Part shown: positions 1 to 7,086 of the stretch, piece after piece | Position numbering within the stretch: position 1 is the first letter of the stretch | Layout: the number at the start of each line of letters is the position of its first letter | Made by a program: the position numbers and the translations under genes | Notes under the pieces: generated by a model | Told to the model about the DNA's origin: nothing | Seen by the model: the letters and a program-made list of their open reading frames with translations, nothing else | Databases searched by the model: none | NCBI GenBank assembly: GCA_900547505.1 | Contig: URGY01000040.1 | Span: forward strand, 1-12,871 | DNA from: an uncultured Collinsella sp. | Lineage (GTDB): Bacteria > Actinomycetota > Coriobacteriia > Coriobacteriales > Coriobacteriaceae | DNA: 12,871 bases | Direction of reading: 5' to 3'

Positions 1-49
1 ACGAGATGCAGCGTAGTCTCGTGGGCTCGGAGATGTGTATAAGAGACAG
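1..49. other. Untrimmed Nextera (Tn5) sequencing adapter, left end
   Basis: The first bases are the end of the Illumina P7 primer (ACGAGAT), an 8-base index (GCAGCGTA), GTCTCGTGGGCTCGG, and the 19-base Tn5 mosaic end AGATGTGTATAAGAGACAG, ending at 49. This is library-construction sequence and not part of the organism. The same adapter is present in reverse complement at the other end. Confidence 0.98.
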
Positions 50-51
50 CT

Positions 52-591
52 CGCGCCCTAAACGATGACCTTCCGATTTCTGCTCGCCGAGAGGCTGCCG
101 GTGTGGGTGCGCTTCTTCGTGACGTTTTGGGTGTCTACGAGGATACGCAGCTTGTGCGCTCTTCATTTGGCAAACCTGAACTTGCTGACGCTAACGCCCC
201 CTCCATCTCGATTTCGCATGCCGCCGGTACGGTCGTTCTTGCTGTTTCTGAGGCCGCGCAGTTATCTGGAGGACCTATAGGCGTAGATATTGAGTCGATG
301 GATGAGGTATCGCCCCTGGCGGTTAGTCGAATGGCAACTACCGAGGAGCGTGCATGGATTGACGCGGTGGGCAATCGGCGGGAACGTTGCCGTCGCATGT
401 GTCAGGTATGGACACGCATCGAAGCCGTTCTCAAAGCGCAGGGGAGCGGTTTTTCGGTTGATCCCGGCAAGGACGGACTGCCTGACGGCTGGAAGGTTTC
501 GTTCGCCGAATACGATGGCAGCGTCATCTCGTGCGCAGCGCGTTTCGTGCCCCAAATTGTCCTCAAAGAGCATATCTTTCATGTAGGATAG
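52..591 (+). CDS. 4'-phosphopantetheinyl transferase, Sfp type (5'-truncated by contig end)
   Basis: Transfers the 4'-phosphopantetheine arm of CoA to a conserved serine of a carrier protein, turning apo-ACP into holo-ACP in the cytoplasm. The frame is open from the adapter junction to the TAG at 589, giving about 179 visible residues; the GTG at 103 is just an internal valine. Sfp-type enzymes are usually about 200-240 aa, so I infer that a few dozen N-terminal residues are missing. Visible motifs are ISISH (about residues 52-56), GVDIE (77-81, the Mg-binding aspartate and glutamate) and WTRIEAVLK (119-127, the catalytic W-x-x-x-EA-x-x-K signature). It lies 27 bp before the TetR gene and about 2.8 kb upstream of a stand-alone ACP. 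The proximity suggests it primes that ACP, although it could also serve other carriers such as the fatty-acid ACP. Confidence 0.88.
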   Translation, partial: RALNDDLPISARREAAGVGALLRDVLGVYEDTQLVRSSFGKPELADANAPSISISHAAGTVVLAVSEAAQLSGGPIGVDIESMDEVSPLAVSRMATTEERAWIDAVGNRRERCRRMCQVWTRIEAVLKAQGSGFSVDPGKDGLPDGWKVSFAEYDGSVISCAARFVPQIVLKEHIFHVG

Positions 592-618
592 GGCTGATTG
601 CCAACAGGGGAGACTGTT

Positions 619-1236
619 ATGCCGCTAGATGCAAAGAACGATATCAGCGCCCGCATCGAGGATGCCGTTTTTGAGCTTATGGGGACGACGCCGGTACAGG
701 CGATCAAGGTGACCGATGTGCTGAGGCTCGCGCACACCTCGAAATCGACGTTTTACCGCTGCTATCGTTCTGTTGACGACGTTGTTAAGCGATTTGAGGA
801 CGATCTGCTCCAGAACATGCAAGATATTAACGACGTTGCCCTTGAGGCGCGCTTTGGTGACGCTCAGCTCGATCCGACGCCGACGATGATCAAGCGTATG
901 GAGATCTTGCAGCGCAATCGTTCGAAGGTGCTCGCGCTCAACAGTGAAAACGGGGACCCCGTGTTCACGCATAAGGCTACGATTTTTATGCATGAGTATT
1001 TTCGCGACCGTTTGCGCTCAACGTTTTCTGACGAGACCGATTTTGACCTGTATCTGGCCTTTGCGCTCGCAGGACATCACAACCTTGTCCAGTATTGGCT
1101 CGAGGTCCGTCCCGATTTGGAGGCGCGCACCGTTGCTGCCGCGCTCAATCGCATGTTCTATGCGCCGCTGTTTGTCGACGATGCGTCGCGCCACTGGCAC
1201 CCACGCATCCCCGATTTTGAAAACCCGCTCGGGTGA
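619..1236 (+). CDS. TetR/AcrR-family transcriptional regulator
   Basis: A 205-aa DNA-binding repressor-type protein. The N-terminal helix-turn-helix is clear around residues 28-60, with the segment IKVTDVLRLAHTSKSTFYRC and the typical STFY recognition-helix turn, followed by YRSVDDVVKRFEDDLL. The rest is a helical, poorly conserved ligand/dimer domain, as usual for TetR proteins. I start at ATG 619 because AGGGGAG lies 6 nt upstream (606-612); an in-frame TTG at 598 has no good RBS. It is probably cotranscribed with the PPTase and ends before a strong terminator at 1343-1385. Its likely target is the thiolase-ACP-kinase cluster downstream, where an 18-bp near-palindrome lies at 1435-1452; this is inferred from position only. 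The ligand is unknown. Confidence 0.88.
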   Translation: MPLDAKNDISARIEDAVFELMGTTPVQAIKVTDVLRLAHTSKSTFYRCYRSVDDVVKRFEDDLLQNMQDINDVALEARFGDAQLDPTPTMIKRMEILQRNRSKVLALNSENGDPVFTHKATIFMHEYFRDRLRSTFSDETDFDLYLAFALAGHHNLVQYWLEVRPDLEARTVAAALNRMFYAPLFVDDASRHWHPRIPDFENPLG

Positions 1237-1342
1237 ACGGCTGATTTTTAGGGATGAACGGTTGCATAGGTTGCGGATTCAGAACAATCCGGCCCTATAA
1301 ATCGATTTAAGTATGGCCATTTATCTGCTATTTGGAACGCCT

Positions 1343-1385
1343 AGCCCCGATATATCCCATATGATGGGACATATCGGGGCTTTTT
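1343..1385 (+). terminator. Rho-independent terminator after the TetR gene
   Basis: Stem AGCCCCGATAT (1343-1353) pairs perfectly with ATATCGGGGCT (1371-1381). After one A/C mismatch a further 5-bp stem TCCCA/TGGGA closes on loop TATGA. A run of T follows to 1385. It should separate the PPTase-TetR transcript from the thiolase cluster. Confidence 0.92.
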
Positions 1386-1434
1386 GTCTCACGCGTCTCG
1401 TTTAACCCCTCGTAAACTAAAGCTACGTTCAAAA

Positions 1435-1452
1435 GAACCACTGCAGTAGTTC
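1435..1452. promoter_or_regulatory. Candidate operator palindrome upstream of the thiolase cluster
   Basis: GAACCACTGCAGTAGTTC is an 18-bp dyad with a single mismatched pair (C/A at the fifth position from each end). Length and symmetry fit a TetR-family operator. It lies between the TetR terminator and the thiolase gene, about 125 bp before the start codon. Assignment to this TetR protein is inference. Confidence 0.4.
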
Positions 1453-1472
1453 AACGTGTGACGGCACAGAAA

Positions 1473-1506
1473 AGCCGCGAGCGCTCTCTCACCTTCGCTC
1501 GCGGCT
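1473..1506. promoter_or_regulatory. Hairpin in the leader of the thiolase gene
   Basis: AGCCGCGAGCG (1473-1483) pairs perfectly with CGCTCGCGGCT (1496-1506) around a 12-nt pyrimidine-rich loop. On the + strand no T tract follows. Read on the - strand the stem is followed by TTTCTGTG, so it could act as a weak terminator against antisense transcription. Otherwise it is a leader structure of the thiolase mRNA. Confidence 0.45.
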
Positions 1507-1578
1507 GGACTGCGCCATCATTCCGTACACCTTCACATGATTAGGATGTGATATTCAGTGGTTACGCTCGGAAAGAAC

Positions 1579-2844
1579 ATGCGCAGCGTCTCGATTGTAG
1601 GCGTAGGCTGCACCCCGTTCAAGGATTTTGAGGAGCATCCCGAGACCCAGGGCATTGGCGAGGGCGAGGCGTTTGGCTATGCGGCCCTCGAGGCAATTGC
1701 CGATGCCGGTCTTGAGCCCCGCGATATCGACTTTTTCTATCACGGCAGCGCCAATCCGTATCTCGTTGGCGATTGCATTACCCCAAACATGCAGGTTGCC
1801 GATTGGTTTGGCGTTCGTGCCAAGGGCTCTGTCCATCATTCCGAGGCTTGCTGCACGGGCTACGTCGCCCTTGAGCAGGCCGTGATGGCAGTCGCCTCCG
1901 GTGCCTACGATGTTGTCCTTACGGGTGCCTGCGATTTGGCTTCGACGCTTCCCGTTGAGCATATGCCCTCCCATATTCGTCGGGACTTTACGCTCGACGT
2001 CATGATTCCCTCGCTCGATAAAATCTATGACCGCGCTTATGGTCGCCCGCTCGATGGCGCCTTTGGCGTGTCGTTCGACAACTGGATCAACGAGTATTCG
2101 ATGCAGTACGACCTTACCGCCGATCAGATCGATGACGCCCTGAACGGCCTTACCAAGAGCCTTCGCCGCGGTGCCGTCCTGAATCCCCTTGCCTGGTACG
2201 AGACCACGGTCGAGGAGGACGCGAAGGCAGCTGGGTTCGATACCGCCGACGAGTATCTCAAGAGCATGTACAACCCGCGCGTTACGCAGTACCTGCGCGT
2301 TACCGGCTTTGAGAAGAAGTGCGACGGTGCCGCCGCTGTTGTCGTAATGCCCACGGAGAAGGCCAAGGCCATGGGTGTCCCGTATGCACCTATCGAGGTT
2401 CTGGGTACGGGCGCCTCTGCGGTCGAGGCCGGTCTGCTCCATAACGAGCACTGGGCTACCAAGGTGGCCGCCAAGCAGGTCTATGACCTTACTGGCGTGA
2501 GCCCGGATGAAATTGATCTGTTTATGTGCAACGACTTCTTCCTGGCTTCTGAGATCGTTTCGGCCGAGGAGTGCGGCTATATCCCGCGCGGCGAGGCTTG
2601 GAAGTATGCGATTGACGGCCGTACTGCATTTGATGGCGATAAGCCCATCAACCCGCACGGTGGCCGTTGCAACTTCGGTCACGCTCATGGCGCATCCGGC
2701 ATCGCCGATATTGTCGAGGCCGTCAAGCAGATGCGTGGCGTCGCCGGTGCAACCCAGATGAAGAAGGTTCCCGAGACGGCTTTCCTGCGCGGTTTTGGCG
2801 GTTCTCAGAACGTGCGCTGCCAGATCCTTCGTACCGTCGCGTAG
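1579..2844 (+). CDS. Thiolase-superfamily acyltransferase (SCP2/PhlC-like)
   Basis: A 421-aa thiolase-fold enzyme of the lipid-transfer/SCP2 subgroup, expected to catalyse Claisen condensation or retro-Claisen cleavage of acyl thioesters. It opens with VSIVGVGCTPF, typical of the subgroup. The nucleophile is probably Cys92 in SEACCTGYVAL, followed by ALEQAVMAVASGAYDVVL. A catalytic His lies in GHAHGASG (residues 367-374), within NPHGG...GHAHGASG. The second catalytic Cys of classical thiolases (CxGGG) is absent; the loop reads RGFGGSQ. The usual HDCF motif of SCP2 thiolases reads CNDFF (317-321). I prefer ATG 1579 because GGAAAG sits about 5 nt upstream and the protein then begins at the fold; GTG 1558 is possible. 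A DUF35 partner follows 38 bp downstream, as in archaeal thiolase/HMG-CoA synthase complexes and PhlACB. Substrate unknown. Confidence 0.85.
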   Translation: MRSVSIVGVGCTPFKDFEEHPETQGIGEGEAFGYAALEAIADAGLEPRDIDFFYHGSANPYLVGDCITPNMQVADWFGVRAKGSVHHSEACCTGYVALEQAVMAVASGAYDVVLTGACDLASTLPVEHMPSHIRRDFTLDVMIPSLDKIYDRAYGRPLDGAFGVSFDNWINEYSMQYDLTADQIDDALNGLTKSLRRGAVLNPLAWYETTVEEDAKAAGFDTADEYLKSMYNPRVTQYLRVTGFEKKCDGAAAVVVMPTEKAKAMGVPYAPIEVLGTGASAVEAGLLHNEHWATKVAAKQVYDLTGVSPDEIDLFMCNDFFLASEIVSAEECGYIPRGEAWKYAIDGRTAFDGDKPINPHGGRCNFGHAHGASGIADIVEAVKQMRGVAGATQMKKVPETAFLRGFGGSQNVRCQILRTVA

Positions 2845-2882
2845 TCGACCGCGGTTTTCGATTTCCCATAAGGAGTATTCTC

Positions 2883-3305
2883 ATGCAACTCAAAGATATG
2901 GAGCCCGTGGTCAAGAAGTTTTACACGGGTCTTGAAGAGGGCATCTATTGGGCGCGCCAGTGCCCCGAGTGCGGAGCCGTCGAGTTTCCGCCTCACCTTG
3001 CCTGCAATGCCTGCGGCTACCACAAGACCGATTGGGTCCAGGTTTCCGGTCACGGCCATCTGATCGATTTTACCCTGCCTGGTCCGCAGAACGACAAGCC
3101 CTACCTCAAGGAGTATGGCAAGTACGCTTACGGCGCCGTCGATATCGACGAGGGTTCTCAGTACACCTACGTCATCTACGGCATTACCAAGAAGAAGGCC
3201 CCCGAGATTCGCGCCAAACTCATGGCGGGCGAGACCGTTGGCGTCCATGCCAAGGTCATCGACCGTCCGGGCTACAAAGAGCTTACGTTCGAGCTTGACG
3301 ACTAA
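2883..3305 (+). CDS. DUF35 zinc-ribbon/OB-fold protein, thiolase partner
   Basis: A 140-aa protein of the Zn-ribbon plus OB-fold family (DUF35). A rubredoxin-like zinc knuckle CPECG...CNACG uses Cys27, Cys30, Cys41 and Cys44. The OB-fold part follows from about residue 50 (GHGHLIDFTL through the C-terminal KELTFELDD). Family members are non-catalytic or scaffold subunits of thiolase-type enzymes. In the archaeal acetoacetyl-CoA thiolase/HMG-CoA synthase complex the equivalent protein bridges active sites, and PhlB in the 2,4-diacetylphloroglucinol acyltransferase is also a member. The start is fixed by AAGGAG at 2870-2875, 7 nt before ATG. Its place directly after the thiolase implies that the two form a complex. 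It is about the expected length and shows no defect. Confidence 0.9.
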   Translation: MQLKDMEPVVKKFYTGLEEGIYWARQCPECGAVEFPPHLACNACGYHKTDWVQVSGHGHLIDFTLPGPQNDKPYLKEYGKYAYGAVDIDEGSQYTYVIYGITKKKAPEIRAKLMAGETVGVHAKVIDRPGYKELTFELDD

Positions 3306-3340
3306 GTTTTCACCCTTGTAACAATTCGATTCCTCTCTTA

Positions 3341-3390
3341 GGCCACGGCGGGACCCATGTCTCCAGCCCGCCGTGGTCGCCCCTCTTTTT
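3341..3390 (+). terminator. Intra-operon hairpin with T tract before the ACP gene
   Basis: CCACGGCGGG (3343-3352) pairs with CCCGCCGTGG (3367-3376), extendable by a wobble and a G-C pair. A C-rich linker and TTTTT (3386-3390) follow. The T tract starts several bases after the stem, so this looks like a leaky terminator or mRNA processing/stability element. The ACP ribosome binding site AAAGG lies directly after it. Confidence 0.6.
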
Positions 3391-3409
3391 ATCTTAGAAA
3401 GGCTTTGCC

Positions 3410-3643
3410 ATGAACGAAGAACTCACTCAGCAGATCTGCGATTTTGCCAAGTCCGCCTACAACTATGACGGCGATGTGACCCCCGAGACGACGTTCGAGA
3501 CCCTGGGCAAGGGCTCGATGAAGATGATCGCTCTGACGTCCATGATCGAGAACGAGCTCGATGCCGAGGTTCCCGTTCGCGAGGTCATGGTCATGAAGAC
3601 CATCGGCGAGCTTATCGAGCGCACTGCCGAAGAGATGGAGTAA
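3410..3643 (+). CDS. Acyl carrier protein (stand-alone, divergent)
   Basis: A 77-aa acidic protein of the phosphopantetheine-binding carrier family. The attachment site is Ser36 in LGKGSMKMIAL; primary-metabolism ACPs have DSL here, so this GSM(K) site is unusual. Helix III and the end of the fold are recognisable (ENELDAEVPVREVMVMKTIGELIE). AAAGG (3398-3402) is spaced 7 nt from ATG. Its stop is only 5 bp before the phosphate acyltransferase start, so the two are likely translationally coupled. The neighbours suggest that it carries the acyl group handled by the thiolase and/or the acyltransferase. Holo-ACP formation would need a PPTase, and one lies upstream in the window. It is unlikely to be the housekeeping fatty-acid ACP: no fab genes are near and the serine motif is atypical. 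Confidence 0.87.
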   Translation: MNEELTQQICDFAKSAYNYDGDVTPETTFETLGKGSMKMIALTSMIENELDAEVPVREVMVMKTIGELIERTAEEME

Positions 3644-3648
3644 CTGCC

Positions 3649-4656
3649 ATGGACCTGATGCAGACCCTGCGCGAGCAGGCTGCCGCCAAGCCTATGCGCG
3701 TTGCTTTTCCCGAGGGCGAAAACGAGACCATGATGCAGGCGGTCGCAAAGATCGCCGCCGAGCATCTTGCCGAATGTGTGCTGGTCGGCGACGGCGGTAA
3801 GCTCAAGGAGCTTGCCGATGAGCGCGGCATCTCCCTTGACGGCATCGAGATTGTCGATGTGACCGACGAGGAGGCGAACGCCGCTTGTTGCGAGCGCTAC
3901 CTTTCTCATCCGGATTGCAAGTTTAAGCCCAAGGGCGCTGCGCGCCGTATGACGCGTCCGCTTGAGCGCGCCCTGATTTTGCAGGTACTCGGCGATGTCG
4001 ACGTTATGTTCGCCGGTATCGATAACGCTACGGGCGATATCATCCTGGCGGGTCAGACCATCGTCGGTCTTGCTGACGGGGTGGACACCGTGAGCTCGTG
4101 CGGTATCGCCGACATTCCCAACTGGAACGGCGGCGAAGGTGGCCTTTTGGCTTTTGGCGATTCTGCCGTTTGCGTTGACCCCACGAGCGAGGAGCTTGCC
4201 TCGATCGCGATTTCGTCGAGCGAAACGGTACGCTCGCTGACCGGATGGGATATCCGTTGCGCGCTGCTTTCGCATTCAACTGACGGTTCGATGGACAATG
4301 AGCTTGTCGAAAAGGTGCGTCGTGCTCGCGAGATTGCCAACGATCGCCGTCCCGACCTGGCCATCGACGGTGAGTTCCAGTTTGATTCGGCGATTAACCC
4401 CAAGGTTGCGGCCAAGAAGGTTCATCGTGAGTCCGCTGTTGCGGGCCAGGCCAACGTGGTCATCTGGCCCGATATCAACGTGGGCAATATCGGCGTCAAG
4501 ATTATCCAGAATTTGACCGGCGCCAATGCTTACGGCCCCATGCTTCAGGGCTTCAAGAAGATCGTGTGCGATTGCTCGCGCTCTGCGCCCGTCGATGAGA
4601 TCGTCGGCAACGTGGTGATGAGCTGCGTGCGCGCCCAGGCGCTTAAGGAGGCTTAA
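3649..4656 (+). CDS. Phosphate acyltransferase, Pta family
   Basis: A 335-aa member of the phosphate acetyl/butyryltransferase family, interconverting acyl-CoA (or here perhaps acyl-ACP) and acyl phosphate. Length is normal for stand-alone Pta. The C-terminal half is very Pta-like: LSHSTDGS (207-214), IDGEFQFDSAINPKVAAKK (239-257), VAGQANVVIWPDINVGNIG (264-282), AYGPMLQG (294-301) and the catalytic-type Ser310-Arg311 in CDCSRSAP. The acyl-pocket region is divergent: AGIDNATGDI and VSSCGIADIPNWNGGEGG (about 122-165) replace the usual Pta segments, so the preferred acyl group may not be acetyl. The RBS GGAG overlaps the end of the ACP gene, and 3 bp separate it from the acyl kinase. I do not assign pta because the partner kinase is of butyrate-kinase type and acyl specificity cannot be read from sequence. 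Confidence 0.88.
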   Translation: MDLMQTLREQAAAKPMRVAFPEGENETMMQAVAKIAAEHLAECVLVGDGGKLKELADERGISLDGIEIVDVTDEEANAACCERYLSHPDCKFKPKGAARRMTRPLERALILQVLGDVDVMFAGIDNATGDIILAGQTIVGLADGVDTVSSCGIADIPNWNGGEGGLLAFGDSAVCVDPTSEELASIAISSSETVRSLTGWDIRCALLSHSTDGSMDNELVEKVRRAREIANDRRPDLAIDGEFQFDSAINPKVAAKKVHRESAVAGQANVVIWPDINVGNIGVKIIQNLTGANAYGPMLQGFKKIVCDCSRSAPVDEIVGNVVMSCVRAQALKEA

Positions 4657-4659
4657 GGC

Positions 4660-5772
4660 ATGTCCGATAAAAAGACTCCCTGGCGCATCCTGGTCATCAA
4701 CCCAGGTTCCACTTCCACGAAGGTGGGCGTTTTTGAGGGCGATGAGTGCAAGCTCAGTAAGAACGTTACGCACGATGCGAAGGACCTTGCCCAGTTCGAC
4801 GGGGTTTCGGCTCAGATGCCGTATCGCTGCGATCTGATTCTTGGAGCGCTGGGGGAGGCGGGCCTAAAGCTCGAGGACTTTGATGCATTTGTCGGTCGCG
4901 GCGGTGGCTTGCTTTCGCTGCCCGGTGGTACGTATGCCATCAACGAGGTTATGCTCGAGCATGCCCGCATCGGTGCGAATGGCGTTCGGCACCCGGCGCA
5001 GCTGGGACCCCAGATTGCCCACGAATTTGCCGTGAAATGTGGCAAGCCCGCCTTTGTGGTGAATCCTCCCGATACCGACGAGCTGTGCGACCTCGCACGT
5101 ATGACGGGCATTAAGGGCGTGTATCGAAACGTGCACCTGCACGCCCTTAATCTCAAAGAGACCGCCATCCGCCATGCGGCAAAGCTCGGTCGCCCCTATG
5201 ATGAGTGCAACTTCATTGTTTGCCATATCGGCGGCGGCATCTCTATCTCGGCTCATCTTAAGGGCAAGATGGTGGACGGCAACGACATCGTTGGCGGCGA
5301 GGGCCCCATGGCGCCGACGCGCTGCGGATCGGTTCCCGCGATCGAGGTCGCGAAGTATACGGCAGAGCATGGTCTCGACGTTGCCCGCGCCCATTGCATG
5401 AAGACCGGTGGCTTCGTTGACCTTTTGGGTACGTCCGATGCCATCGAGGTGTGCGATCGCGCCGCTGCGGGCGATAAGGCTGCGGCTCGCGCCTGGGATG
5501 CAATGGTCTACCAAATTTGCAAGTGGATTGGCGAGATGGCTTGTGTGCTGAAGGGCGATGTCGACGGCATCTTGCTCGGAGGCGGCATGGTCCACAGCAA
5601 GGAGCTCGTTGCCTCGATTGAGGAATGCTGCTCTTGGATCGCCCCCGTGTCTGCCTATCCGGGCGAGTTTGAGCTCGAGGCTATGGCCGCTGGTGCCTGT
5701 CGCGTGCTCGACGGTGTCGAGGAAGCGCTCGTGTACAGCGGAGAACCCGTGTTCACCGGATTTAACGACTAA
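4660..5772 (+). CDS. Butyrate kinase family acyl kinase
   Basis: A 370-aa member of the acetate/butyrate kinase (ASKHA) superfamily, reversibly making ATP from an acyl phosphate. Characteristic features are the N-terminal phosphate-binding VINPGSTSTKVGVF (residues 12-25), VGRGGGLLSLPGGTY, the VNPPDTDEL and HLHALNLKETA segments, the HIGGGISI glycine motif, GEGPMAPTRCG and the C-terminal ILLGGGM nucleotide motif. The overall pattern, including PGGTYAIN, matches butyrate kinase (Buk) better than acetate kinase; length is close to the usual 355-370. The Shine-Dalgarno AAGGAGG (4645-4651) lies inside the preceding gene, 8 nt before ATG. With the upstream phosphate acyltransferase it forms an acyl-CoA/ACP to acid plus ATP module, or the reverse activation route. 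The natural acid could be butyrate, a branched acid or something else. Confidence 0.9.
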   Translation: MSDKKTPWRILVINPGSTSTKVGVFEGDECKLSKNVTHDAKDLAQFDGVSAQMPYRCDLILGALGEAGLKLEDFDAFVGRGGGLLSLPGGTYAINEVMLEHARIGANGVRHPAQLGPQIAHEFAVKCGKPAFVVNPPDTDELCDLARMTGIKGVYRNVHLHALNLKETAIRHAAKLGRPYDECNFIVCHIGGGISISAHLKGKMVDGNDIVGGEGPMAPTRCGSVPAIEVAKYTAEHGLDVARAHCMKTGGFVDLLGTSDAIEVCDRAAAGDKAAARAWDAMVYQICKWIGEMACVLKGDVDGILLGGGMVHSKELVASIEECCSWIAPVSAYPGEFELEAMAAGACRVLDGVEEALVYSGEPVFTGFND

Positions 5773-5785
5773 TAGTGCTGTGTTT

Positions 5786-5826
5786 GGGGCGGCCGCTGGT
5801 GATGCCTGGCCGCTCCGACCCTTTTC
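5786..5826 (+). terminator. Intra-operon hairpin with T tract before the MFS gene
   Basis: GGGGCGGCC (5786-5794) pairs with GGCCGCTCC (5808-5816), with one G-T wobble, and is followed by GACCC and TTTT at 5822-5825. It ends about 20 nt before the MFS start codon. This is likely partial termination or an mRNA stability element. Confidence 0.55.
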
Positions 5827-5846
5827 TCTAAGTGTAAGGATGGATC

Positions 5847-7046
5847 ATGGATAAAACCAAGATCAAGTACCTGGTGGGCATTTATGCTGCCGCCATGTGC
5901 ATTATGGGCATGTTGGTGCCCGTCCCCATCGTGGCCTCTGTCGCGGCGGCGTTTCCCAACGAAAACATCGCTGCCGTCCAGATGATCATCGGCATCATCC
6001 CGTTGATGATGGCGCTGTCCGCCATGCTCGTCTCTTCACAGCTTGCCTCTCGCGTGTCCAAGAAGAAGACGACGCTCGTCGGTCACGTTATCGTGATGCT
6101 GGCAGGCGCCTCGGTGCTGGTGTTCCACGACTCGCTCGGCCAGGTCTTAGCGGCTTCTGCTGTCATGGGCCTTGGTCTCGGCGCCGTGCAGAATTCAACG
6201 GACGCTCTTATCGCGGATTACTTTGGCGGCAAGCAACGCTCGTTTGTCATGGGCATCTACTCCACTTTTGTTGCACTGGGCGGCATTATCTGGACGATGG
6301 TTTCCGGCATCTTGGGTTCTGCCGAGTGGTTCCACAGCTATGCGGCGTACTTCATCATGATCATTTTCATCGTGATCGAGGCTGTTTGCCTTCCCGAGGG
6401 TCATCTTGAGCCCAAGCGCAAGGTCAACGTGTTTGCCAATATGCCTAAAGAGGTCGCGATTATCACGCTCATGAGCTTTGTGTTCGTACTCACGTTCCAG
6501 CTCTTCAGCTCCAACGTTTCGCTGCTTGTTGTGGGTCGCGGCTTTGGCGGTACCGTGGAGGCCGGTCTTGCCTCTACCGTTATGACCGTTGCCGGTATTG
6601 CGGCTGGTCTTTTGGTCGGTCCGCTGTTTGCCAAGTTTAAGAACCTGGCCATGCCGATCGCGTGGGGCGTGACGCTCGTTGGCCTGGGCCTGACGCTGAT
6701 TGCGCCCGCCTTTATGGTGCTGTGCGTTGCGGGCTTTGTCGTCGCGCTGGGCAAGGAGACCTACGTGCCGCTGGAGGGCAATTTTGCCGCTGGCAACTCT
6801 GCCCCCGAGGGACGTGCGTTTAACCTCGCCATTGGCATGGCCGGCATCAACTTTGGCATGGCACTGTCTCCCATTGTGTTTGAGGCCGTGACGTCGCCGT
6901 TTGGTGCAACGATTGACCAGAAGTTCATCGCCGGCATGATCGTCTGTGCGGCTTGTGTCGTCTTTGGCGCCATTAAATATCGCAAGCTCACCCCGGCCCA
7001 GCTTGCTGAGGCCGAGAAGATGGCGGCCAGCGGCGAGGCGGAGTAG
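5847..7046 (+). CDS. Major facilitator superfamily transporter, 12 TM
   Basis: A 399-aa integral inner-membrane protein with about twelve hydrophobic helices by inspection. Six lie in residues 8-183 and six in 203-382, split by a charged central loop (EGHLEPKRKVNVF). Loop 2-3 carries RVSKKKT, matching the position of the conserved basic MFS loop motif. The tail is cytoplasmic and charged (KLTPAQLAEAEKMAASGEAE). AAGGA (5836-5840) is 6 nt before ATG. It follows the acyl kinase by 74 bp, so it probably imports the substrate or exports the acid product of the thiolase/ACP/kinase pathway. Export of an antibiotic-like acylated product is an alternative, given the upstream TetR gene. Substrate cannot be assigned. 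Confidence 0.88.
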   Translation: MDKTKIKYLVGIYAAAMCIMGMLVPVPIVASVAAAFPNENIAAVQMIIGIIPLMMALSAMLVSSQLASRVSKKKTTLVGHVIVMLAGASVLVFHDSLGQVLAASAVMGLGLGAVQNSTDALIADYFGGKQRSFVMGIYSTFVALGGIIWTMVSGILGSAEWFHSYAAYFIMIIFIVIEAVCLPEGHLEPKRKVNVFANMPKEVAIITLMSFVFVLTFQLFSSNVSLLVVGRGFGGTVEAGLASTVMTVAGIAAGLLVGPLFAKFKNLAMPIAWGVTLVGLGLTLIAPAFMVLCVAGFVVALGKETYVPLEGNFAAGNSAPEGRAFNLAIGMAGINFGMALSPIVFEAVTSPFGATIDQKFIAGMIVCAACVVFGAIKYRKLTPAQLAEAEKMAASGEAE

Positions 7047-7086
7047 CCGCTCGAGTAGTTGCTTTACCGCACATCATGTTTTAACG

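Larger units (their letters stand above)
1237..1578. other. Intergenic region between TetR gene and thiolase
   Basis: This 342-bp gap contains a perfect 12-bp palindrome TAAATCGATTTA (1298-1309), a strong terminator (1343-1385), an 18-bp near-palindrome (1435-1452), an 11-bp-stem hairpin (1473-1506) and a short inverted repeat TCACAT-N7-ATGTGA (1533-1551) just before the thiolase start region. I could not pick a convincing sigma70 promoter; TTTAAC-N17-TACGTT (1401-1429) is the best weak candidate. Confidence 0.6.

Noticed and set aside
1555..2688. 377-aa open frame antisense to the thiolase
   Set aside because: Same codon-bias shadow; low-complexity, Ile/Gly/Val-rich translation with no domain.
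1558..7046. Classical butyrate fermentation operon
   Set aside because: Crotonase, 3-hydroxybutyryl-CoA dehydrogenase, butyryl-CoA dehydrogenase and Etf genes are absent, while an ACP and a DUF35 protein are present.
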